Assembly (NCBI GenBank): GCA_000729835.1
Contig: JFHB01000196.1
Span: forward strand, 1 to 56,594
Source of the DNA: Atkinsonella hypoxylon
Taxonomy: Eukaryota; Ascomycota; Sordariomycetes; Hypocreales; Clavicipitaceae
Reading direction: 5' to 3'
DNA: 56,594 bases
A program made the translations under genes and the position numbers. The notes below the pieces were generated by a model. That model did no database searches and had not been told where the DNA came from. It saw only the letters and a program-made list of their open reading frames with translations. Shown piece after piece: positions 47,381-56,594 of this stretch. How positions within the stretch are numbered: position 1 is the stretch's first letter; each line of letters starts with the position of its first letter.

Positions 47381-49950
47381 ATACGAGCTAAAGGTTATTA
47401 TTATTGTTATTATTAATAAGAAATTCCTGGAGTGTAATAAAGCCCCTAGCGCTAAGATAACTGGCTATTGCGTACTGCTAGATATAAAGTATGCTATATA
47501 GCAAAATTTGCACTATAGTTTTAATAGGTTTATAGCTTATACCAAGAAATTAAGAGAATTTATTCTCTTTAAACTATTTTTTTATTGTAAGTATTTATAT
47601 AGCTCTAGTTAAAAAGATACATTATAAATAAGGGAGAAGGAGATCTTATACGAAGTAGATATATATTTACAATTTTTAATATAAATTAGCTAATAAAAAT
47701 AGCTAGTGTGTCTCTTATGCATACTCTGTCACGTAATTACGCGAGTTTTACGTTTGCAACGGCTCGTGGATAAGGGTCTTTTTAGAGTGTGTAACGTGTA
47801 ATGTATTACTTTTCAACGTATTACTTTGTAATATATTATTTTGTAACGTGTTACTTTGTAACTGAGGTATGATCTGATTATAACACTACTTCTTGTACCT
47901 ATTATTCTAACTTCACAAAAGACGAAGAGATAATTCATTAGCCTAATTTCCTTAAAAAAAAAACAGAAGTACATACATGTTAGGGATGCTCTTATCCTAG
48001 GTGATATTGTAACCTTTATTGGTCCAAAACCATACATAAATAGTATAGGTGCATATACTCATAAATAGTTACGTACTGGATTAAGTCCTCTACTAAGTTA
48101 ACCTAGCTAGCTGCAACAGAATTTAGTATAACCTTACATACAGATACGTATCTCGTGCTCTAGATATAGAGTCAAGAAAGTGTCTTTACAAAGAAATTTA
48201 TATAGAAGGTACAGCTTCCATTTTTGGGTTTAGTTGCTTATGCATGTTGACGTTTTCGGTCTAATGAGACATCTATGTCCATTCGGCACTTGCAAGGATG
48301 TAACATTTTACGATTACCGATAGTAATCTACTTATCACTACTGATAATAATTGGACCAATTCTAGCCAATCTCAGACCTGGCCTACTTGAGGTGGGGCTT
48401 TTTAAGTGATCGAATGGCCGAGATAGTTCCAACCTGATACCTTAGATTAACCCCGTATTGCCCCTCTAGTTTGAGTAAGAGATGTCAAGAGATCTTCTCT
48501 TGTTAGATAAGTCGCGGGGCTCGTGGTATTACTCTAAGTAACCTCAGTATCTACACCTGTTAGTACTATCTATTATACTATTATATTGTATATTAATATA
48601 GTAGAAGAAGTAGTCTAAGGAGATGCTTCTTTTTTTTCGTAGATGTATATTTTTTATTTGGGTTGTGTTGGAACTATCTCTATGTTAAAGAGATACTATA
48701 GAGATACGTAGTAGATAGTAAGAATATAGTAGAAGTCAGAAAGTATACAGATTTAAGATCTTACACTTACTCTTACCTGTATTATTTGTTATTATAACGG
48801 ACTAGGTCTTTGATCTAGTCTTGTAATATAGATGTCAATTGTACAGAGTCGTGCGACTTGTACAATACGTATCCTTTTGTCGCGATTAGAAGGGTAATAG
48901 GATTAGGCTAATATCTACATAGAGTGTGCAAGCATCTACTATAGCCCAATTAGGCTACTCCATAACAGTTATAGCACTTACAGTATAAGATATACTCCTA
49001 TTATTATGATTCTATTATATTATGTACTATAGCTTAATTTATACTACTACTACTTCTACTACTTAAGAATCACTAGGAGTAATTATAGATATCTATTTAA
49101 GAGACTTTACTACTCTCTTCAATTGAATCCTATAATAGCTACTTATTTCAATGTAATATAACTATAGATTAAGAAGATATAGAAAAGTAGCATAAAGATT
49201 ATTAGAAGGTAGAGAACTAGGGTATATAATCAAAGAAAAAGCCAGAAAACCAATATTTATAGTAGAGAACTATTATAATATATATAGGAAATATAGGAGG
49301 TTTTTTTATCTAACTAGAGTAATTTGGTAAGATTTTTCTCCTATAAATTCAAGATATAGAGATACTAGTTAACTAGTATATCTAAATTAGTTCATTAAAA
49401 GAATTATTATAGTAACTTAGAGAGCTAGTAGAATTTATTCCACTAATATAGGTAAGCTATTCCTATTAAAGTTTCTAGCTTCAGTAATATAATTACTTTA
49501 GGAAATAATCCTAAAGATACTATAGATATATAGTAGTTAAAGTTTTAACCTTATTTCTTAAGATCTTGAACTATAGTAGCTAGAGCTAACTACTTATTAG
49601 CTACTTTATAAGATTTAAAAGAGACTTACTAATAAAAATATATAGCTAGTAGAGATTAAGTAAAAGATTTAGTTACTATATTAGTATATTAATCTTTGCA
49701 AACCTAGAAAGAAGTAGAAAGTTATGTATAAGTTTAATAGAAAATTTATTAATATTAAAGATATTAAAAAAGTTTAGTTAAATCTTCTTAAGTAGCTTAT
49801 AGTACTCTCTGTTTTAAAGGAAATAGAATTTAAGTTAAGTTTCTCTATTATAAATAGCGATTAAATAACTAGAAAACACTGAATATTACTATTTTGAACT
49901 ATCTTAGCCATTAGGATTAACGTTCTAATGTAGTGCTATTGTGGGTAATA
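47381..49950. repeat. AT-rich, RIP-decayed retroelement remains
   Basis: Base composition switches sharply to AT-rich sequence full of TA dinucleotides. From 48038 to 49955 there is no open frame of 60 codons or more. No protein domain could be read. The structure is consistent with an old LTR retrotransposon mutated by RIP, with one candidate LTR listed separately. Confidence 0.55.
48666..48967. repeat. Candidate long terminal repeat (302 bp)
   Basis: The segment starts TGTTGGAAC and ends CCATAACA, the TG...CA ends of an LTR, and is followed by AT-rich sequence that could be the decayed interior. Its first bases match the ends of the inverted LTR-like arms at 52633-53087. No second copy or target duplication was found, so the call is tentative. 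Confidence 0.3.
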
Positions 49951-51999
49951 GATAGTTAGTAGAGAGATCTAGTTAGTTGATAGAGATCCCCGACGTTATA
50001 CCGCCAAACCACCCTAAATATGTAGAGGACAATATAGTATACAGATGCTATTCTGCGAAAAAAAGAAAACAAGGCTAGAAAAAAGTGGTCCCCCTTTGAC
50101 TGGAGGCACACGGCCCTGAGCTGAGAGTAGTAGTGGGGTGCCCCAGTTTCTCTCGTATTCCACTGTAACGTGTTGCTTGTTAGTTTTTCAGTTATTCTTG
50201 GCCCGTATTTCCTCTCTGACGTGTGCTTATACTGCATCGTAGAGCCATCACAAGATATCTTCTCTTACGTCATAGCTCACTTGCGGTACCAAAGAAACCC
50301 GACAAAGGATATCAAAGGCTCTCCGCTGCCCCGAGAGTTGTTCCTATCATAACCAAGATCATTTGCCATAAGCAATTCTTGGTGGACGAATCTAATGAGC
50401 TCGGACCAGTCCAACCATGCCTCGGCTGCTGGTTGAACTGTCGCAATCCTGTCTTGTCGCATCTTGACCATGACCTAGACAAGCTAGACGCTTTGCGGTT
50501 CGATGCAACTCGGCCCGTTCTGGGCAGTAGAACTTAAGTATAGCTAACACATGAAACAAGTTAGGTAGCCCATGATGAACACAGTACCCAAGTAGGTGGT
50601 GACACTTTGTCAAAAAATTGGACAGTAGTCAGCTAGCTAACTTGTACTCTTGTACTCTTGATTCCTCTCTACGGTGTTGAGTAGCCAGCTGGCTAGCCAA
50701 GGGAGTAAGTACATAGATACATTGTGTGAAGGACTCTGCTCTAGATGTTATAGAATAGAGCAAATGGAGGAATTTTCTCTAGGCATAAGGCAATAGCAAC
50801 GAGTAACAGATCATTATTGATATTTTACTACTACTACTATTATTCTTATCATTGTCAACGACTGAAACTTTCTTTCACAAACTCCTCTGTGCAGAATGCT
50901 CATAAGTAACATGTTGTGTTCCCACAACTATCAGGCTATTTTTCAGAGAGCGGAATCACCTCAGTCTCCAAACAAGGCCTCCCTGCATCTCCCAACCATG
51001 GAGTGGAGCTAGCAAGGCTGCTCTTTAGCGTCTGAAATTCGAGCACGCGCCCACTCTTTTTTGCCAGAGATTCGTAGGCGAGGTAGATTGCTTCCTGGTT
51101 AAGGGAAAAATCTCGGTAATTGGCTATACAGAATTTGAAACCGCCTCCATTCTTCTAGAAGAAGTTTCCTGGCCCGTGGAGATGTCGGAGAATATGCCTG
51201 TGTAGCCCATAGTAGTTGTGGGACAATGTCTATACGGAATACGGAATACATAAGAGGTAATCTTGGTTCCACCAGCAGCTTGCTCCGCATATTGGCCCAC
51301 CGTGCTCGTATGCCGACTATTGCCACTCATTTGCCGATCATTGCGGGGATGACCTCACTTCACCTGACGGTACTGTAGATCCTGCTTTAGCCAATAATAG
51401 TATACATTTGCATTACACGCTAAGTGGGTAATAACTGTGGCAAAAAATTTTGCATTCCTCTATCTTGTCGTACTTGCATTTTTTTTTATGTTAATTTAAA
51501 TTCCTTGCCGGATAATACTAGTAGTTTCTATTTCCGTTATTGCCATGATCTGCGTGCTAAGAGATTGTAAGTCTGTAATCAAGTTGACGGATAAGAACAA
51601 CTTTATGTCACAGAAAATTATAGCACCCCTAGTTCAGAGTTGTACTGTGGACTCCGATGCGAGCCTAAGACCCGCCCTGTGGGCAAAGTGGAAATCGACT
51701 CTTTCCAAAGTTCTCTGCATCGACTCAATTGCATATATAGGGCTTCGAAGTGAATCTAGTGGTCGGCAACAGGAATCTCGACGCAAATATTGTTTCATCT
51801 TATATGCTAATATTCCTTATACGTTTATAAGCTACAAGTCAATCAAGTCGTCCTTGAAATCGAGGAGATCGAGAATATGTGTGACAATCGGCAAAATCTT
51901 CGGACCATACATAGCTCTCCCGCTTAGGTCGTTAGAATTACCTTATCTAGTGCGACCTTCTTAGCGTTATTTCTTGCTTGTAGGACAGATTTTTGTACG
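49951..51999. other. Less AT-rich island between decayed repeats
   Basis: This island has near-normal composition and unassigned coding-like fragments. On the minus strand 50277-50471 reads QPAAEAWLDWSELIRFVHQE then GYDRNNSRG. This vaguely resembles the C-terminus of flavin-dependent Baeyer-Villiger-type monooxygenases, but the match is too weak to name. A better fragment at 50936-51150 is listed separately. A plus-strand frame at 51545-51964 (139 codons) shows no motif. Confidence 0.35.
50936..51150 (-). pseudogene. C-terminal coding-like fragment of an unidentified protein
   Basis: One minus-strand frame reads GGGFKFCIANYRDFSLNQEA, IYLAYESLAKKSGRVLEFQT and LKSSLASSTPWLGDAGRPCL, then ends EVIPLSEK and a stop at 50936-50938. 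The composition and amphipathic pattern look like a true protein end. Upstream it meets a TAG, while a neighbouring frame (ITSYVFRIPY, then TTTMGYTGIFSDISTGQE) continues to about 51330, suggesting a frameshift. I do not recognise the family, so the fragment could equally be a short unspliced exon. Confidence 0.35.
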
Positions 52000-52170
52000 C
52001 GACATAGTGGGAAGTTTGTATCGACCCTTAATCCTAGATATCTGCCGAAGCGTATAACTCTACTCGGCGCAAATTTTTTTTTTTAAAAATAGTGTAACTT
52101 CTATTTGACCTAGTTCTAACTTGTATCCTAACTACCGTGCACTATTAATGTAATAACACGTGAATATATA

Positions 52171-52424
52171 TAGTGGGTCTTAAGTGAGTCCGGGAAAAAT
52201 CCACTTTTATCTAAAACTTGAACTTTAATTTATATCTTAATATAGAAAGATCATTAATATTCTGAAATAGTTTACTAAATTATAAAATACTTATAGTATG
52301 TTTTTAGCCACACGCGAGCCGAAAACGGGCAGAAGGGTAGCGGGTAGGTTTTTTCTCCTACAATAGGTTTTCCTGCCCGAAGCACTGAGAGAGTACTAAA
52401 TACAGTGGGTCTTAAGTAATTCCG
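52171..52424. mobile_element. Two same-orientation ends of the TA-type MITE family
   Basis: At 52171 the sequence TAGTGGGTCTTAAGTGAGTC and at 52401 TACAGTGGGTCTTAAGTAAT closely match the terminus of the MITE at 28965-29222 (TACAGTGGGT...TTCCGA). Both point the same way and no inverted partner was found nearby, so they are probably truncated or nested copies. The first has CAGT changed to TAGT, a RIP-type change. Confidence 0.5.
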
Positions 52425-52632
52425 AAAAAATCACATTAAATTTTTGTAGATATCTACATTGCATTAATTAATGCAAATAATACCTTCACTTTAAGACGTA
52501 ATTATGCCTATTATAATACCTTAAGTTACTGTTGGTATAATCAAGGGAATAATTTATACTCCTTCGAGTCAGCCCTACGACTAGTTCACTAGTGTACTAG
52601 TATTTACATTAAAGAGGTTTAAATTCAGTTAT

Positions 52633-53087
52633 CTAGGAGTTATATCTAACTAGCGAAAGAGGCTACATTATATATCCCATTAGATACCTTATATGCCTTA
52701 GGTATAATGTTATGTTAAGGGGGAATTAAGCGATATTAGTAACCCTAATATAAGTAGAGACTAATGTATAGATGCAACTAATTAATAGTTGCATCTATCT
52801 ATATAAGTACTAGAATTATACAATAGAGTTATAACAATTCTAATACTAGTAGTCTCTCTTTTTATTGTACTATTTGTTGGAATCGTTATAACTCTATCGT
52901 GCGATTCCAGCACCTACGTAGATAGATGCAACCGCTAATTAGTTGTATCTGTACATTAGTCTCCACTTACATTAGGGTCGCTAATACCCCTTAATTCCCC
53001 CTTAACACAACACTATACCTAAGGCATATAAGGTATCTAATAGGGTATATAATATAGCCTCTTTTGCTAGTTAAATATAACTTCTAG
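52633..53087. repeat. Large inverted repeat with two 213-bp arms
   Basis: The left arm (52633-52845) and right arm (52875-53087) are reverse complements of exactly equal length across a 29-bp spacer, aligning without gaps; nearly all differences I could see are transitions. Each arm contains an LTR-like unit beginning TGTTGGAATCG in the right arm (52875) and ending ACAACA (53012), plus about 75 bp of shared flank. The left copy carries T or A where the right has C or G (TATTAGAA against TGTTGGAA), as RIP would leave. It could be head-to-head LTRs or a foldback element. Confidence 0.75.
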
Positions 53088-53202
53088 TTTGTCGTCTTAA
53101 GACTAAACCCCTAAATAACTATGCAGCCCACACTAAAGCAGGTAACGATATAGCGCACGTTAAGATCGAAGAGGAATCAGTAAAGAGCAAGATATTTGTT
53201 AG

Positions 53203-53533
53203 TGTCACGGCCATAAGGGAAAGATCAAATGGTCTTATTAGGCTCTATTAACGAAGACTCTAAGATGGAGAGGAAAGGAGGAAAAAGGAGGCGAAGCCTC
53301 TGTAGGTGCTCGAGGGCTACAAGATCAACGGACCCTAGTGGAGTTAACAACCTAAAGTGGGGCTACGTTCGGTGCATCCAACGGTCTAACGTTGTTCCGC
53401 AACGGTCTAAGGTTCCACTAAAGGATTAAGGCCCTGCCGAGCTAGCACTAATAGAGTGGCCAACTCGGAACATCTGAACATCAAGGTAACAGATAACAAT
53501 AAGGCATCGTGCCGAGGGCTCGTGACCGTTACA
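53203..53533. mobile_element. Solo LTR with 5-bp target-site duplication
   Basis: The 331-bp segment begins TGTCACGGCC and ends GTGACCGTTACA, and is flanked on both sides by GTTAG (53198-53202 and 53534-53538). TG...CA ends with a 5-bp direct duplication are the mark of an LTR-retrotransposon integration; the lack of an interior makes it a solo LTR left by recombination. Its composition is far less AT-rich than its surroundings, so it is probably younger than the RIP that affected them. The 66-codon open frame inside it is not a gene. Confidence 0.8.
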
Positions 53534-56500
53534 GTTAGTGTATACTATTAAACAATAGCAGGCAAGAAGATTAAATAGTCTAAAAAGGCAGAAATAAAAT
53601 ATTAATTGTAGCTTAAAAGATATATATATACAAAAGGAGCTAAATATATTAAAGAGCTAAGAAAAGTATTAGTAGTAATAAAGTAATATTTCTTTAGTGT
53701 TAAGTATTATAAATAAAAATAGGCTGAAAGATATTAATTAATTAAAAGAAGTAAAAGCTAAAAAGAACTAGCAAAAGCTACTTATACACTTACTTACTTA
53801 CTTAAACTATCTATATACCTAGGTAATGCACACTTTTATAGAGAAAATCTATATATAGTATCCCTTATAAAGCTAATATAAGAACGTAAGGGAGTAACCC
53901 TACTGCAATATAATACCTCTTTAGTTATAAATAAGCTTATAGAGTAAGACTTATAAGTAACTTAACCCTTTAGCTAATTCCCTTAATCCTAAAGTTCTAA
54001 TCCCTTTATCTCTTATAATAGCTTTAGTGTCTTTAGTGTATATAGTAGTATCCCTTTTATTAGCAATAGTGTTCTTATAGCTAGGCGCTTTCCTTTATAA
54101 TAAGTAATTCTTTTTTAGCAATTTATACTTTATTTAGTTACTCTAGATATAATTAATTAGTGTCTTTTATTTACCTTAATTATCTCTTACTAAGCGCTAA
54201 AATATAAAAGAGCTAGTAGTATAACACTAAGGTTTATATTAGTAATAGAATTATAGGCTATTATAGGCTGTTTAGCAATATATCTTTAAGCTAATACTTC
54301 TATTTAATCCTTTATAGTATAGTATCCTTTAGCTTTAAGCGTTTATTTTACTGCTTTTATAATCTCTTTATTTCTTTACCTAAATTTCTACTTTTACACT
54401 AATAGTTCTATAAAACGTAAAAATAGTAGCTAATACTTTAAGTCTCTTAATTATTGTAGAAGTTAGTTCTTACTATAAGATTCTATTTAATCTTTTTATA
54501 TAAGATTTTATAGTATACTAGAAATTCTAGTAGAAACCTCTAAATTATTTAGCAGTAGTAATAATAAAGAGCTTTATAAATTAGTTATAAGCTATAGTAG
54601 TATCTTAAATATTATAATTAAAGACTTCTTTTGTGTAAAAGAGAGTAGCTTATAATATATAAAAGCTTAGCTAGGCTTACTTATCTACATTAAAGGATAT
54701 AAATGCTATTCTTTTACTGCTATTACTGCTTTAATAGTTCTATTATAGATAATAGAATTACTATTAAACTAAATAGTAGTAATAAATTAATTCTTTTAAA
54801 GTTATATAAGTATTTATTTATTAACCTCTATTAACTATTTAATTACTTAATTATAATTACTTAAGGTAAATTTCTATATATTAAGCTCCTTTAGAATAGA
54901 AATTCCTTTACTAATTGTTTATAAGTAATATCTTAAGATAAAACACTTTATAGTATTTTCCTAGAGATAGCTAAGGTTAAAGCTTATAGCTTTAGCTTTT
55001 TTAATAACTATATATTTATTTATAAAACTAAGCTTATTTACTACTATTATATATAGAACTATTATAACTTTATTAGTACCTTTACAGTAGTTATAAAACT
55101 AGTTAATAGAGTTATTAGTTATAACTTAGTTGTAAAGGTATAGTTTAAATTTATTCTTTAACGTTTAAGTAATTCTATAGTTACTATATTAAGTGTAAGA
55201 TATATTATATAAGTTATTACTAATAAGATTAATTAAAAGATACTTAACTAAACAATAAAGTATCTATATTAAGAAGAATAAATAAGTATATATATATTTC
55301 TAGTTACTCTTTTACTTATAATAAAGCACTAAAATTGCTTAGAATAGATATAAATACTAAAGAAGCTATAAAGTTTATACCTAACTATAAACTATAGCTT
55401 TAAACCTTTTAATTCTACCTTTAGGTTCTATATTAAAGTAATAATAGTATCCCTTTAAGCAATTAAAGATAAAATAAGTTTAGTAGTTATTAAAGAAAAA
55501 AAAGCTAATAATAAGCCTTTACTTACTTATTTTATTGTATAAGGCAGAAGGGTTATAGCTTATATTATAATAGTAGAAAATAAGTTAAAATCTATCTTTA
55601 ATTCTATATACCTTTTAACCTATAAGTCTTATAATCTTACTTTAGTTTATCTTTTTTATATTAATTATAAAAGACTCCTTAAAGATAATTACTATATACT
55701 TAATTCTATAAGTAATAATTCTTACTATAGTAGTAAGCTAGAATTAATTTAACTATTTACAATAAGTCTTTTACTTAAAGGACTTTATTAGAAAGCTATA
55801 AATATTATTAAGATAATTAAACTAAACTATAGAATTCTAGCTAAGCTATATTAATTCTATAAGCCTAAAGTTATCTAAATTATAATTTTAATAAAGTAGT
55901 AAGCTAAAAGAAGGCTACTTAAAACATTACTAAAAAAGAGGTAGCTAGTGCTTATAGAGCTTCTTAAGAGGTAAATCTACTTAATTTTACTCTTTTATAT
56001 AAAAGAAATTACTAATTAACTTATAGACCTATACTATAATATAGTATATTATTAGGTTTCTTAATGTTCTAAAGTAATATATTTATCCCTTATATATAAC
56101 TCTAAAGTTAGTCTTAGAAATAGGTTTTTAGTATTTATTTTCTATCTTAATAGTAGAGATTAAATAGCTTTTAAAAAATTAAAGGTAAAAAAGAGCTTAA
56201 GTAAGTATTTATAATAAAAATATTATAAAAATAAAGAAATAAAGAAAAAGAAAAAGTAAAAATATAGGCTATATTATAGCTAGTATTATCTTAATAAATC
56301 CTTAGTTAATAGCTATTTATAATTATTATAATTTAATAAAGGCTAACAGTAAATATATACTAAGACTTTAATAGCTATAAACTTATTAAGTAATTTATAA
56401 TATTCTTTTTAACTAATTATATTTATTTTCTTTCTTTCTTCTTATAACTACCTTCTTATATAGCCTCTTTTTTATTATCTTTATTAGCACCTTTAATTAT

Positions 56501-56594
56501 TTAATTATAGCTAAAAAGCTTCCTTAAAACTATAAGAATTTTATAAATATATAGAATATTATTAGTAGAAGAATCCCTTTTACTACTCTTTTTT

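Larger units (their letters stand above)
52000..56594. repeat. AT-rich, stop-saturated repeat region
   Basis: Almost the whole stretch is TA-dominated with very few CG or CA dinucleotides. From 53430 to the end there is no open frame of 60 codons, which is extreme for 3.1 kb. It looks like nested transposon remains after RIP. Two non-decayed insertions stand out and are listed separately. No telomeric TTAGGG repeat is seen at the window end. Confidence 0.6.

Noticed and set aside
53229..53429. 66-codon ORF
   Set aside because: Lies entirely within the solo LTR.
56500..56594. Possible telomere at the window end
   Set aside because: No TTAGGG or CCCTAA repeats are present.

Overview
The window looks like nuclear DNA of a filamentous ascomycete, most likely a Sordariomycete and perhaps Hypocreales. 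The basis is short introns (57-240 nt) with GT(A/G)AGT-type donors and CTAAC-like branch sites, fungal-specific families (WSC sensor, CSC1/PHM7 channel with its C-terminal extension, fused IPT-LOG), pyrimidine-rich promoters, and AT-rich tracts with C-to-T changes that look like repeat-induced point mutation (RIP). The order is inferred and was not tested by any search.

Layout. Positions 1-6.4 kb are a dense housekeeping block: eIF2B alpha (minus), a NECAP-like endocytic adaptor (plus), an unrecognised basic protein (minus), and a radical-SAM protein of the bacterial PflX type rebuilt from two exons (minus). Positions 6.4-12.8 kb are gene-poor with a decayed TPR fragment. At 12.8-15.8 kb is a five-exon CSC1/OSCA-type channel. 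At 19.2-22.3 kb is a membrane-anchored kelch protein, and at 22.9-23.9 kb a secreted PI-PLC-like phosphodiesterase. Positions 24.3-32.7 kb hold no supported gene but carry at least three foldback/MITE elements. At 32.7-34.4 kb is a four-exon WSC stress sensor.

From 35.8 kb onward the window becomes a decaying accessory region. It holds an AtuA-like remnant, an aminoglycoside-phosphotransferase-like pseudogene, and a small fungal protein gene whose frame is intact except for three stop codons, two of them of the RIP type. One gene in this area still looks intact: at 43.8-45.3 kb, an isopentenyltransferase (IPT) domain and a LOG phosphoribohydrolase domain read as two ORFs but are joined by a clean 57-nt intron, giving one IPT-LOG fusion of about 495 aa. 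This is the architecture known for fungal de novo cytokinin synthesis and is the main find of the window.

From about 47.4 kb to the end the DNA is mostly AT-rich, stop-saturated repeat remains. Inside it are a 331-bp solo LTR with a perfect 5-bp target duplication (GTTAG) and two inverted 213-bp arms that align without gaps.

The housekeeping genes do not form one pathway. Three products would act at the cell surface or secretory boundary (CSC1 channel, WSC sensor, kelch protein), and the PI-PLC is secreted. The IPT-LOG protein would by itself turn an adenine nucleotide into a free cytokinin base. The cytochrome P450 that often neighbours it in other fungi was not seen.
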